Part shown: positions 17,105-26,011 of the stretch, one piece after another
Layout: every line of letters starts with the position of its first letter
Numbering within the stretch: position 1 is the stretch's first letter
Notes under the pieces: model-generated
Told to the model about the DNA's origin: nothing
Databases searched by the model: none
What the model saw: only the letters and a program-made list of their open reading frames with translations
Assembly (NCBI GenBank): GCA_934486455.1
Contig: CAKSPR010000001.1
Coordinates: 49,832-113,831, forward strand
From: an uncultured Eubacteriales bacterium
GTDB taxonomy: Bacteria > Bacillota > Clostridia > Oscillospirales > Acutalibacteraceae
Length of the DNA: 64,000 nucleotides
Reading direction: 5' to 3'
Program-made: the position numbers and the translations under genes

Positions 17105-17784
17105 ATTTCGGCCGCCTTGAATTTAACCTTGTATTTTTCCCCGCCCGACACAAGCTCGGCGCCTTCATCCGAAAGGCTGTCGCAAAGAGCCTCCCCGTCC
17201 GACTGTATCTCGCAGCCGGCCGAAACGCACATGGGTGGGAACATAACGCACCACCAGTTTTTCCCCTCGCCCCTGCCGACGGTCACCTTTAAAGCATCAT
17301 ATTCTCCCGCGGGAAGGGTAATGCCGCCGTAAACCCGGGTGGAAAACTCCGATTTCGCCACCTCTGCGGCCACGGGCATATCACAGCCGTTTGCTTTAAG
17401 CTCGTCCTCGGCCGCCGCTCTCAGCGCCTCGAGATTTTTCTTCGCCAAAAGAATTGCGCCGTCCTTGTCCTTTGCCCCGCCGAGATAAAGCTTTCCCTCG
17501 CTGAGCAGCCGGTCTCTCACCTTTATTTTAAGTGCCTGATCCTCCTCGCTGTCGGAATTTGCGATAATGTGAAGCCTTAGTAGGCTGTCCTTAACCTCAT
17601 CCACATCCTTTTCAAGGGCAAGAGCCTGTATAACAAGGGTAAAGCACAGCCCCAAAACCACTGCCGCCGCAAGAGCCTTTTTATCAAAGATTTTTCTGCT
17701 TTCCCCGTTTTTGCAAAACAAATTTTTGCCAAGCTTTGTGATGCCCCGTTTAACCGTACATTTAAAAGATTTAAGTATTTTCAT
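17056..17784 (-). CDS. spoIIR: Stage II sporulation protein R
   Basis: The 242-residue protein has an N-terminal membrane/signal segment (about residues 38-57) and the SpoIIR core 'LLRLHIIANSDSEEDQALKI' followed by 'KVRDRLL', then 'ARVYGGITLPAG'-like ('STRVYGGITLPAGEYDAL') and 'GEGKNWWCVMFPPMCV'. In sporulation, SpoIIR is made in the forespore and secreted to activate the protease SpoIIGA, which processes pro-sigma-E in the mother cell. The ATG at 17784 is 8 nt after GGAGG; the upstream in-frame GTG overlaps the ribosome site. That site lies in an inverted repeat. The gene follows hemW on the same strand. Confidence 0.93.
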   Translation of the reverse strand: MKILKSFKCTVKRGITKLGKNLFCKNGESRKIFDKKALAAAVVLGLCFTLVIQALALEKDVDEVKDSLLRLHIIANSDSEEDQALKIKVRDRLLSEGKLYLGGAKDKDGAILLAKKNLEALRAAAEDELKANGCDMPVAAEVAKSEFSTRVYGGITLPAGEYDALKVTVGRGEGKNWWCVMFPPMCVSAGCEIQSDGEALCDSLSDEGAELVSGGEKYKVKFKAAEIYESVRGVISRLFRSE

Positions 17785-17865
17785 AAAAAACACCTCCGAG
17801 ATTTTTGCCGACGGTTTTTGCCTGTTGCCTGTCGGCCTTCAAGATTATCTTTGGAGGTGTTTTTT
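17785..17865 (-). promoter_or_regulatory. Long hairpin sequestering the spoIIR ribosome site
   Basis: AAAAAACACCTCC and GGAGGTGTTTTTT (17853-17865 and 17785-17797 in minus-strand order) are perfect 13-bp complements. The 3' arm is the spoIIR ribosome site plus the bases up to the ATG. The 55-nt loop contains its own stem (GCCGAC with GTCGGC). It could act as a translational lock, or as a two-way terminator because T tracts flank it on both strands. Confidence 0.6.
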
Positions 17866-17925
17866 GATTTTATTCTTTTTTGTGCGGGAAAGTGCAAAAA
17901 CAGGCGTAAGGCCGTCGCAAAAATG

Positions 17926-19143
17926 TCAGATCAGGCGGGAAATTATTTCGTTTGAAAGTAAAAATCCCTGTCTTGTCAGCGAAAAGCCCTTTTCGGTAAC
18001 GGTCATAAGACCGTGCTTTTCAAGCTCTCTTGCCGTTTTAAGTGTCTTTTCGGGAAGGGGTTTTCCGAATCGCTTTTCATATTTTTCAAAGCTTATCCCT
18101 TCGCTAAGCCTCAGCCCGAGCATGAGATATTCCTCCGCATCGCCGCCCTCCCCGTCAGAGGTCGGGCAGACACCCGCCTCGTAGTCCTTAAGACTGCGCG
18201 GATAAAAAAACCTCCTGCCCCTAAAAAAGGAGTGAGCCGACGGACCGAAGCCCAAATACTGCTCATCGTGCCAATATTTCAGATTGTGCCGTCCCTCAAA
18301 GCCCTTTTTGGCGAAATTGGAAATTTCATATTGCATAAAGCCCCGTTTCTCCAGCTGCTCGGCCGCCGAAAGGTAGAGCCTTGCCGTAAGGTCATCGTCG
18401 CACACATCAAGCTTTCCCTGCTTAAACAGCCGATAAAAAGCCGTGTTTTGCTCAATTTTTAAAATATAGGCCGAAATGTGAGAAACCGAAAGTGAGTCGG
18501 CAAACTCGACGGTATTTTCAAGGCTCTTTTCGGTCTGAAAGGGAATCCCGAGCATTATATCAAGGGAAATGTTTTCTATTCCCGCCGCCTTTGCGGCATT
18601 TACGGCAACCTCGACCTGCCGCGCTTTATGCCGTCTTCCCAGAAATTCAAGCTCCCTGTCGTTTGACGACTGCATGCCTATGGAAAGGCGGTTGACCCCT
18701 ACGGCGTAAAGGCTTTCGTAAAACTCCCGCGTTTTGTTTTTGCCGCTTGAAGCGCCCCGCGGGGCACCTTCGCCGTCGGTTCTTTGCCTGCACCGACCGT
18801 CGCTGCGGACGGCGTCGGAGGTGTCGTTTCCGTCCTGTATTTCGTCGCCCGCCGTCTGCGGATTGGTCTCGACGGTTATTTCGGCCGAAGGCTCGATGCC
18901 GAAAATGTCCCTTGCACGATCTATTATCCCGCAAAGCCGCTCCTTCCCGAGCTCGGTGGGGGTGCCTCCTCCGAGATAAAGACTGTCGGCCTTTACTCCT
19001 TTTCCGCGAAAACGCTCCATATCCTTTAAAACCGCAGAGGTAAACCCGTCTGCGGCTTTAAGGCTGCACACCGAGAAAAAATCGCAGTATGCACATTTTC
19101 GTTTGCAAAAAGGAATGTGTATATAAATTCCTATATCGCTCAT
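17926..19143 (-). CDS. hemW: Radical SAM heme chaperone HemW (oxygen-independent coproporphyrinogen oxidase-like)
   Basis: The 405-residue radical SAM protein begins 'MSDIGIYIHIPFCKRKCAYC', with Cys13, Cys17 and Cys20 binding the 4Fe-4S cluster, then 'SLYLGGGTPTEL' and 'VNRLSIGMQSSNDRELEFLG', 'SLDIMLGIPFQT', and a C-terminal HemN-type domain. HemW binds and delivers heme; many are annotated as HemN. Between about residues 98 and 138 there is an extra polar stretch with no counterpart in ordinary HemW, where the strand 'EITVETNP' normally leads almost directly to 'FYESLYAVGV'. The ATG at 19143 is chosen for the family-typical start. It follows the pseudo-ATPase gene by 2 nt, so the two are surely co-transcribed. 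Confidence 0.92.
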   Translation of the reverse strand: MSDIGIYIHIPFCKRKCAYCDFFSVCSLKAADGFTSAVLKDMERFRGKGVKADSLYLGGGTPTELGKERLCGIIDRARDIFGIEPSAEITVETNPQTAGDEIQDGNDTSDAVRSDGRCRQRTDGEGAPRGASSGKNKTREFYESLYAVGVNRLSIGMQSSNDRELEFLGRRHKARQVEVAVNAAKAAGIENISLDIMLGIPFQTEKSLENTVEFADSLSVSHISAYILKIEQNTAFYRLFKQGKLDVCDDDLTARLYLSAAEQLEKRGFMQYEISNFAKKGFEGRHNLKYWHDEQYLGFGPSAHSFFRGRRFFYPRSLKDYEAGVCPTSDGEGGDAEEYLMLGLRLSEGISFEKYEKRFGKPLPEKTLKTARELEKHGLMTVTEKGFSLTRQGFLLSNEIISRLI

Positions 19144-19145
19144 TT

Positions 19146-22100
19146 TCACGCTCCCGGGGTGGGCAAAACCCTGACCACCGCAAAGCTCAGTGCCAAAAAG
19201 GCACACACAAGCTTTACCGAAAGTCCCGCCGCTCCTACCGACGAAACGAGTCCCACCGCCAAAACAGCGCCCAAAAAGCACATTATCACAAGCAGCGCTC
19301 CGGCAAAATTAAGGGTCTTTTTCATTCTCTTGCACACCGCCACCGAGCGCAGTATCGACCGCGCCTCTCCGTTGCAAAGAAGCGAGCCGTCGAGAGGGTT
19401 TTTGCTCTTTTGGGTGGCCTTTTTGTAAATACCTCTGGCGGCCGAGCCCATTATTCTTACCGAGCCCGCGGGCAGTCGGAACAGCCTGCAAAGCAGCGGT
19501 GCCGTAATGTTGGGATCGCAGGAATAGACGGTTACGGACATTCCTCTTTTTACCGCTTCTCTCAGTCCCTCGGCGATCCTTCTCGATGCCTTATACTGAA
19601 CCAGGAAAATGGCGGTCAGCCGTCCCTCGTTTGCCAGATATACCGGCCTTATGCCCGTTCCCTCGTACTGATCCTCATAGCCGTAATCGGGAGCGCGCAC
19701 GCCGTGCAGCTCGAGCAGCCTGCGATTTCCCACAAGCACCCTCTGACCCGAAACCCAGCCGGAAATGCCCATTTCCTCCTCGTATATGATGGTGTCGACC
19801 CGAGGGTCAAAGCCGGTGTCGTTTTGCATTATCTTTGAAAAGAGGGGAGAAAGAGGCCCTCCCGCCATTTCAAGAATTTTCGCCGCGTCGATTATGGAAT
19901 AGTCGAGCATGCGGTTTTCCGAGGCCTTCAGTCCCTTTAAAACCACGCTTCCCTCGGGGAAAAGCTCGGCGGCGTCCACCGCCAAAATGTCGGTGTCGGC
20001 AAATTCCTCCACCGCGTCGTAACCCGAAAGCATTATGCGGTCTCTTTTCAGCTTTTCGGCCGCCCTGCGGAAAAGAGCATTGCCCGAAAGGGAAAGAAGC
20101 GAGGGCTGGGTCAGACAAAGCACGGCGCAAAAAACTCCGTAGCAGGAAAGCGCGTCACCCTTGCCGCCGCCCACGGGATAAAAGTAGCAAAGCAGAGCGC
20201 ACACCAGCGAAAAGGCCAGCGATCCGAAAAAGAGCAGCTTGCCCGATTTGATACAAGGATCCTCGGCATAGGAATGATACATAAAATCTGACACATCGTC
20301 GCATTTCCCCGCCAGGCATATCTTGCTGTCGCCTACCGACAGACCCCTGCCCAGCTCCTCGGCCTCCTTGTTTTTGAAAAAGGACATGAGAGGATATTTT
20401 TCCTCTCTGTTTCCCACAAGCTCGAAATTTTTAATTCGAAGATCAAGGGAGGCGTTTCTGCCCAGAAGCACAAACAGAAGACAAAGCGCCGCCGCCCCCG
20501 AGAAAAGTCGGTCGTAAATTCCGTCGCCCAGCTGCTCAAATTTAAAGATAAGCAGTATGTTGTAAACAAGGGTGGGTATAACCGCCGCCGCGGCCACCGT
20601 CCCGGGGATGACCCGTCCCCTGAAAAGAGCGGCTATTCCGCCGAAAACGGTGCGGAGGTTGGCAAGAACGGCCACCCCCAATATGACGGCATTTGTTACG
20701 GCAAAGGCCTTGGGGTTTTCGTAAAATATTTTTAAAGACGAGCCGGCTGAATGGGAAAACGCAAGGAATATGAGCAGTGCCGCCGCCACCGCCGTCAGCG
20801 CCGTTTCGGCCTTTGAGGATTTCTTTTGATATTCAAGATCCCGCCTTACATCGGCCGATTCCGAAAAGCGATGGTATTCTCCGTCCTGCTCGTAGCTGCC
20901 TTGATTTACGGGGCCTTCCTGCTCCTCGGCCGCCTTCCATTCGTTTTCTCCTATTCTTTCGAGACCCTCAAACACCGTACGGCTCTTTTTTGTGTCGAAG
21001 GAGATTTTCTTTGAAAAGAATTTATCCCTCTTGCGGTATATTACCTCCCGTTTTTCCCGTTCGACGCCGCCCTGCTCCTTAAGCTCTTCGAGAAATTCCG
21101 AGCTGGCCTTCATTCCGCTCATTTCGCGGATCTTGTTTATGGGGTCGGCGGGATTTTGTTTAAGATACTCGGGACTGTGGCGTTCCTCCCAGGTGGGGAT
21201 GCTTTCCATGTCGGTGCGCCCGCTTTCCAGCGGATCGTCCTCCAAAGTGCGGCGGGATCTTCCCGATGACGGCTTTTGTCTTGTTCCGTCGGCCTTTTTG
21301 GCGGCCGCTTCGGCCTTCCTTGCTCCGTCGGCCGTGCCGCTTGCAAAACCGGCGGTGTTTCTTCCGGCTCCCGAGCCGACCCTCGCAGCGCCTGCATTAC
21401 CTGCCGCGTCCCTCGATGCGCCCGCCGCGGCTTCTCCGACCTGATCCGCCCTTTTCGCGGCGCCGTTTTTCACTCCGTCGGCCGAAAAAATCACCGTGCT
21501 TCCTGCGGGGGCGTCGTACTCCCGATCCTTTTGCCGCAAGGCCGCCCTTTCGGCAGCCGCTATTTCGGTCAGCTTAATGCCCACCGTTTTCCTCGTTGCG
21601 GTTTTTTGCTCGGACGAAGGCGCCGCCGCCCCTTCTTTAACCGAAAAGGCATGTCTTTTTTCGCCGTCATGAACCGAGCGCTCGGAATTCGGCAAGCTCT
21701 TAACGGTAAAGCCCGTTGTTTTTAAATCGTCCCTTGCGGTCGTCTGCCGCCCGTCCCCGCCGACTCTTTCCGTCGCCTGACGGGAAAATGTATTTCCTCC
21801 TGCCGACCCTTCGGCAGGTTTTTCCGTCCTTCCGACCGCGGCACCTTCGACGCCGTCGACCGTTCCCGGGCTTTTAACCGTATTTGCTTCCCCGAAATTC
21901 CTCTCGGCCGCCGTATGTCGGTGCTTTCCGTCGACAGGGTTAACGCCCTCACCGCCGTTTTGCCTGCTTTGAGGCGCACTTTTTGCCGCTCTGTCGGTCG
22001 TATTTTCGGTTTGTCGATCGGTTTTATTTCCGCCGTCGTTTTTGCCGCCGCTTTGACCGAGAATATCCTCGAGCAGCATGTTTATGGTATTATCGGAAAC

Positions 22101-22190
22101 CTTTCGCGGCGCTTTTGCCGTCTCTTTATGGGAAAATTCGCTTAAAATGCTGTCAATTTCAAGCTCGCGATCAAGTCTTTCCTTGTCCAT
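19146..22190 (-). CDS. Degenerate P-type ATPase homologue with long disordered N-terminus
   Basis: A 1014-residue protein. The first about 430 residues are low-complexity, charged and Gly/Ala-rich, apart from a helical N-terminus ('RELEIDSILSEFS'). The rest has membrane segments and blocks that line up with P1B-type metal ATPases but without their catalytic residues. The expected DKTGT phosphorylation motif is 'DILAVDAAELFPEG' (Asp739 kept, KTGT lost). The CPC metal motif region reads 'CLTQPSLLS'. The nucleotide-domain segment 'ISGWVSGQRVLVGNRRLLE' is kept, and TGDN is 'SCDPN'. It should therefore be a non-pumping membrane scaffold or regulator. The ATG at 22190 (MDKERL) is chosen after an AAGG-rich site. 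It lies between rlmB and hemW. Confidence 0.75.
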   Translation of the reverse strand: MDKERLDRELEIDSILSEFSHKETAKAPRKVSDNTINMLLEDILGQSGGKNDGGNKTDRQTENTTDRAAKSAPQSRQNGGEGVNPVDGKHRHTAAERNFGEANTVKSPGTVDGVEGAAVGRTEKPAEGSAGGNTFSRQATERVGGDGRQTTARDDLKTTGFTVKSLPNSERSVHDGEKRHAFSVKEGAAAPSSEQKTATRKTVGIKLTEIAAAERAALRQKDREYDAPAGSTVIFSADGVKNGAAKRADQVGEAAAGASRDAAGNAGAARVGSGAGRNTAGFASGTADGARKAEAAAKKADGTRQKPSSGRSRRTLEDDPLESGRTDMESIPTWEERHSPEYLKQNPADPINKIREMSGMKASSEFLEELKEQGGVEREKREVIYRKRDKFFSKKISFDTKKSRTVFEGLERIGENEWKAAEEQEGPVNQGSYEQDGEYHRFSESADVRRDLEYQKKSSKAETALTAVAAALLIFLAFSHSAGSSLKIFYENPKAFAVTNAVILGVAVLANLRTVFGGIAALFRGRVIPGTVAAAAVIPTLVYNILLIFKFEQLGDGIYDRLFSGAAALCLLFVLLGRNASLDLRIKNFELVGNREEKYPLMSFFKNKEAEELGRGLSVGDSKICLAGKCDDVSDFMYHSYAEDPCIKSGKLLFFGSLAFSLVCALLCYFYPVGGGKGDALSCYGVFCAVLCLTQPSLLSLSGNALFRRAAEKLKRDRIMLSGYDAVEEFADTDILAVDAAELFPEGSVVLKGLKASENRMLDYSIIDAAKILEMAGGPLSPLFSKIMQNDTGFDPRVDTIIYEEEMGISGWVSGQRVLVGNRRLLELHGVRAPDYGYEDQYEGTGIRPVYLANEGRLTAIFLVQYKASRRIAEGLREAVKRGMSVTVYSCDPNITAPLLCRLFRLPAGSVRIMGSAARGIYKKATQKSKNPLDGSLLCNGEARSILRSVAVCKRMKKTLNFAGALLVIMCFLGAVLAVGLVSSVGAAGLSVKLVCAFLALSFAVVRVLPTPGA

Positions 22191-22370
22191 ACCCCTTGTT
22201 TCCTTTCCTCTGTTTTTGTATTTATCCCGGTGTCGGCCGTTAGCGTTACAGCGTTTTTCTGTTAGTGTTTTTAAGCCTTTCACGGCTGCTTCGCCGTCAT
22301 CCTTTTGCCGCTGTGCCGCCGTTTGCTCCGCCCCGTTTGCCCGTCCCGAGCCTTGTTTTTACGGGGGAAA

Positions 22371-23126
22371 TCATCTCTTTTCGGCCGCCTTATACATCAG
22401 TATTCCCGCCGCCACCGAGGCGTTGAGAGAATTTATCCTGCCCTTCATGGGCAGACTGACGATAACATCGCATTTTTCCTTTACGAGCCGTCCGAGCCCC
22501 TTGCCCTCGTTTCCGATGACAAGCACGCAGCCTCCCGAAAAATCCACCTTGCGGTAGTCCTCCCCGTCCATATCGGCACCGTATACCCACAGCCCCTCGC
22601 CTTTAAGCCTTTCAAGCTCGGCGCAAAGATTGGCCACCTTGACTATTTTCATGTGTTCAAGTGCTCCGGCCGAGGTTTTGGAGGCGGTAAAGCCCAGGGG
22701 CGCGCTTCTTCTTTTGGGTACGATTATTCCGTGCACTCCGGCACATTCGGCCGTTCGGATAATTGCGCCCATATTGTGAGGATCCTCGATCTCATCGCAA
22801 ACCACGATAAAGGGCGGCTCACCCTTTTGTTTGGCATCCTCAAGCACCTCCTCGGTGGAATAATATACCGCCGAGGAAAGATTTAAGGCCACCCCCTGAT
22901 GTGCCGCTTTTCCGCAAAGAAAATCAAGCTTTTTGGGGGATACCTCCTTTACGATTATGCCTCTCGAATTGCATTCCGAAAGTATACGCGCAATCTTTTC
23001 GTTATCCTTGCCCGACGCAACAAGCAGGCTTTCGATCTCCCTGCCCGAGCGCAGAGCCTCTCTGACGGGATTTATTCCGCACACAACATCCTCGCGGACA
23101 GCGGTGTTTTTTTGTTCCTTTTCCAT
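22371..23126 (-). CDS. rlmB: SpoU/TrmH-family rRNA 2'-O-methyltransferase (RlmB-like)
   Basis: The 251-residue enzyme has an N-terminal substrate-binding domain ('VVCGINPVREALRSGREIES') and a C-terminal SpoU trefoil-knot domain with the three motifs 'DEIEDPHNMGAIIRTAECAG', 'VLVIGNEGKGLGRLV' and 'VSLPMKGRINSLNASVAAG'. It transfers methyl from S-adenosylmethionine to a ribose 2'-OH, in RlmB of G2251 in 23S rRNA; TrmH-like targets cannot be excluded. A 180-nt gap separates it from the next gene downstream. A TTGAAA-17-TATTGT box pair upstream (about 23162-23190) is a weak promoter candidate. Confidence 0.9.
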   Translation of the reverse strand: MEKEQKNTAVREDVVCGINPVREALRSGREIESLLVASGKDNEKIARILSECNSRGIIVKEVSPKKLDFLCGKAAHQGVALNLSSAVYYSTEEVLEDAKQKGEPPFIVVCDEIEDPHNMGAIIRTAECAGVHGIIVPKRRSAPLGFTASKTSAGALEHMKIVKVANLCAELERLKGEGLWVYGADMDGEDYRKVDFSGGCVLVIGNEGKGLGRLVKEKCDVIVSLPMKGRINSLNASVAAGILMYKAAEKR

Positions 23127-23260
23127 ACATCTTGCCCTTTTTTATAGAATTATACACAATATATAATAACACAGCCGCTTTCAAAAATAAACCTTTTTCG
23201 ACCTGTTTTTTAAAATTTTTCTTTATACATCACTGTTGTCTCCCGCCTTTTTCAAAAAAA

Positions 23261-23327
23261 TGCCGCCGTGCCCACCGGGGCTCTTAAAAAGCCGTCCTTT
23301 AAGCGGGGATTGCTTTACGGCGGCGGG
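23261..23327 (-). other. Structured element between rplA terminator and rlmB
   Basis: On the minus strand GCCGCCGT ... ACGGCGGC close a roughly 50-nt loop that includes GGCT/AGCC, followed by A and seven T residues. It could be a second terminator or a small structured RNA; I do not recognise a known class. Confidence 0.4.
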
Positions 23328-23367
23328 CAACCGTCTCATCCCCACAGCATTCCCTTTTTTTCGGCAC

Positions 23368-23398
23368 AAAAAAAGACCGTTCCGAAAAAGGAACGGTC
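23368..23398 (-). terminator. Intrinsic terminator after rplA
   Basis: On the minus strand GACCGTTCC and GGAACGGTC (23390-23398 and 23375-23383) pair around a 6-nt loop and are followed by seven T residues. Confidence 0.9.
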
Positions 23399-23418
23399 CT
23401 TTAAAAAGCAAAGCTTTA

Positions 23419-24111
23419 TCAGTTGAACTTTGCGGGGCTGATGCGGATACCGGGGCCCATGGTGGTGGCGACTACGCAAGACTTAACATACTGACCCTTT
23501 GCGGCGGCGGGACGAGCCTTAACGATAGCTCCCATAAGGGTATCGAAGTTCTCCTGCAGCTTTTCCTTACCGAAGGAAACCTTGCCGATGGGGCAGTGGA
23601 TGATGTTGGTCTTGTCAAGACGGTACTCGATCTTACCTGCTTTGGCTTCGGTGATGGCCTTGGCAACATCGGGGGTGACGGTGCCGGCCTTGGGGTTAGG
23701 CATAAGTCCGCGGGGTCCGAGAACCTTACCGAGACGGCCGACAACACCCATCATGTCGGGGGTTGCGATAACCACATCGAAGTCCATAAAGCCTTCGTTC
23801 TGAATCTTTGCGGCAAGCTCTTCTGCTCCGACGAAATCGGCGCCGGCTTCTTCGGCGGCTTTAACATTGTCGCCCTTGGCAAAGACGCATACTCTGACCT
23901 TTTTGCCTGTTCCGTTGGGAAGCACGACTGCGCCGCGAACCTGCTGGTCGGCGTGACGGGAGTCAACGCCGAGACGCACATGGATCTCTACGGTCTCGTC
24001 GAACTTTGCGGTCTTGGTTTTAACCGCAAGCTCAAGTGCCTCGGGAGCATCAAAAAGCTGAGTTCTGTCAAACAGCTTACAGCTGTCTGTATATTTTTTA
24101 CCGTGTTTCAT
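23419..24111 (-). CDS. rplA: 50S ribosomal protein L1
   Basis: The 230-residue protein of the L1 stalk starts '[16 protein letters not shown]' and carries the conserved '[20 protein letters not shown]' , '[15 protein letters not shown]', '[20 protein letters not shown]' and '[13 protein letters not shown]' segments. It controls E-site tRNA release and often represses its own operon. It lies 59 nt after rplK and ends at a strong terminator, so rplJL is not in this operon. Confidence 0.98.
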   Translation of the reverse strand: MKHGKKYTDSCKLFDRTQLFDAPEALELAVKTKTAKFDETVEIHVRLGVDSRHADQQVRGAVVLPNGTGKKVRVCVFAKGDNVKAAEEAGADFVGAEELAAKIQNEGFMDFDVVIATPDMMGVVGRLGKVLGPRGLMPNPKAGTVTPDVAKAITEAKAGKIEYRLDKTNIIHCPIGKVSFGKEKLQENFDTLMGAIVKARPAAAKGQYVKSCVVATTMGPGIRISPAKFN

Positions 24112-24170
24112 AAATACATTTTCCTCCCTTAAGAGTGGTTAAATCGGAAATTTCCTCCCACCCGGGAGCA

Positions 24171-24596
24171 CTAATCGACGACTTCAACGCCCATGCTGCG
24201 AGCGGTTCCGGCGATCATGCTTACTGCGCTCTCGACGGTTGCCGCGTTAAGGTCGGGCATTTTCTGTTCGGCGATTTTTCTGATTTGCTCGCCGGTGATC
24301 TTTGCTACCTTTGTCTTGTTGGGGACGCCCGAAGCCTTTTCGATGTTGCAGGCCTTTTTAATGAGCACTGCGGCAGGGGGGGTCTTGGTGATAAAGGTGA
24401 ACGAACGATCGGCATAGACCGTTATAACGACAGGGATAATAAGACCCACGTCGTTCTTCGTGCGCTCGTTGAATTCCTTGGTGAAAGCCATAATGTTTAC
24501 ACCGTGCTGACCGAGCGCCGGACCTACCGGGGGAGCCGGGGTGGCTTTGCCGGCGGGGATTTGGAGTTTGATATAGCCCGTAACTTTCTGAGCCAT
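24171..24596 (-). CDS. rplK: 50S ribosomal protein L11
   Basis: The 141-residue protein starts '[20 protein letters not shown]' and has '[20 protein letters not shown]', matching L11 end to end. It binds the GTPase-associated region of 23S rRNA and is needed for the stringent response. The ATG at 24596 with GGAGGTG is chosen; an upstream in-frame extension is not part of the family. Fourth gene of rpmG-secE-nusG-rplK-rplA. Confidence 0.98.
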   Translation of the reverse strand: MAQKVTGYIKLQIPAGKATPAPPVGPALGQHGVNIMAFTKEFNERTKNDVGLIIPVVITVYADRSFTFITKTPPAAVLIKKACNIEKASGVPNKTKVAKITGEQIRKIAEQKMPDLNAATVESAVSMIAGTARSMGVEVVD

Positions 24597-24720
24597 TTTG
24601 ATTGCACCTCCGTAATTATCGTGGTAATCGGCGGAACACTCGGGTGTTCCTCCCACAATAAGAAGGGAAATACCTTCTTATAGACAGCGTTTTTGGTGTA
24701 AAAACGCAAAATTACCGTGT

Positions 24721-25242
24721 TTAATCTACAGGTTTGACCTGATTGATTTCAAGCTCGACCGGTGTTTCGCGGCCAAACATTGAAATGGTTATCTTGACAA
24801 AATTGTTCTTTGTGTCAAGCTCGTCTACGATTCCGGTAAAATCGACAAGCGGCCCGTCAATGACCTTGACGCTGTCGCCGACCTTGTAGCCGACCTCTAC
24901 GCTGCGTTTTTCAACGCCCAGCCGCGCTACCTCCTCGTCGGTGAGGGGAATGGGATCGGACGCCGGACCGACAAAGCCGGTACAGCCCTGAATATTCCTT
25001 ACCACAAACCAGGATTCGTTGGTCACTATCATTTTTACCATTACATAGCCGGGGAAGATTTTGCGCTCTACCTCGCGCTTTTTGTTGTCCTTGACCTCAA
25101 CCACTGTTTCGGTGGGTATTCTCACCTCGTGGATAAGATCCTGCATTTTCCGGTTTTCTACGAGCTTCTCGAGGTTGCTGGCAACCTTGTTCTCGTATCC
25201 GGAATAGGTATGGATAACATACCATTTTGCTTCTTCAGCCAT
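24721..25242 (-). CDS. nusG: Transcription termination/antitermination factor NusG
   Basis: The 173-residue protein has the NGN domain ('KWYVIHTYSGYENKVASNLE', 'RKIFPGYVMVKMIVTNESW', 'VRNIQGCTGFVG') and the KOW domain ('GDSVKVIDGPLVDFTGIVDE'). It binds RNA polymerase and links it to Rho or the ribosome. The ATG at 25242 follows AAAGGAG. It is 43 nt downstream of secE. Confidence 0.98.
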   Translation of the reverse strand: MAEEAKWYVIHTYSGYENKVASNLEKLVENRKMQDLIHEVRIPTETVVEVKDNKKREVERKIFPGYVMVKMIVTNESWFVVRNIQGCTGFVGPASDPIPLTDEEVARLGVEKRSVEVGYKVGDSVKVIDGPLVDFTGIVDELDTKNNFVKITISMFGRETPVELEINQVKPVD

Positions 25243-25285
25243 TATGCCGACTCCTTTCAAATGCAGATATAAAGAGAGTCGCGCC

Positions 25286-25999
25286 TTAGGAAACGGTTAC
25301 GCCGTAGGTAAGCTTTAAAAGCTCGCCCATGCCGGTATCTACCGCCCAAACAAGCAGAAGAACGATCGCGCACATCACCAGAACAACAATGGTGTTTTTG
25401 ACCACCGAACGGCCGGTGGGCCACACGATCTTTTTGATCTCTGACTTATACTCGCGCAGGAATTTTACAACCTTTGCGGGAATGGTAGGCTTTCCGGTTT
25501 TTGCAACTTCCACTCTGTTTCTTACAAGCACCATTGCCGCGCAGATAACAAGCGTGGCTATGGAAACTATCATAAGCAGAGTCATTACAATACCGTACTG
25601 TGCGCTGCCCTCGTCCACATAGGATGTAAGATTTCTCAGGTCGGTATAGCTTAAAACCGAGCTCACGCGGATAACCAACAGAATGATGGCGTTGATGAGT
25701 CCGGTAACAAGCGCCGCACCGTTCCATTTCTGGCTTTTGAAAAGACCTACGCCTATGAAGACTGCAGTCAAAGCACCGAAGATGAAGGACGCAAGAAACC
25801 ATCCGGATTTCCAGAGGTGTGCGCCGTCCACGCCCAAGACCGCCGATTTATCGGCGCCGAAGGCCAGTTCGGCTCCGGTGAGGGATACGGTGTCGCCTGC
25901 GTTGGTCGCCACCGTGACAAGGGGAAAGAAAAATGCTACAAGAGTTGCCACTGCCAAAAGCGCGGTAAGCACTTTTAAGAAGTCTCTTAAAATTTTCAT
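25286..25999 (-). CDS. secE: SecE translocase subunit fused to an extra membrane domain
   Basis: The C-terminal about 65 residues are SecE: 'FLREYKSEIKKIVWPTGRSV' followed by one membrane span ('IVVLVMCAIVLLLVWAVDTG'). Ahead of it are about 165 residues with some four hydrophobic spans (about 8-30, 66-88, 95-115, 138-160), giving 237 residues where bacterial SecE usually has 60-130. SecE clamps SecY in the translocon. The start (AGGAGG, 5 nt to ATG at 25999) lies directly after rpmG, and no separate start before the SecE part has a strong ribosome site, so I read it as one fused protein. The role of the extra domain is unknown. Confidence 0.88.
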   Translation of the reverse strand: MKILRDFLKVLTALLAVATLVAFFFPLVTVATNAGDTVSLTGAELAFGADKSAVLGVDGAHLWKSGWFLASFIFGALTAVFIGVGLFKSQKWNGAALVTGLINAIILLVIRVSSVLSYTDLRNLTSYVDEGSAQYGIVMTLLMIVSIATLVICAAMVLVRNRVEVAKTGKPTIPAKVVKFLREYKSEIKKIVWPTGRSVVKNTIVVLVMCAIVLLLVWAVDTGMGELLKLTYGVTVS

Positions 26000-26011
26000 T
26001 TAGCTTCCTCC

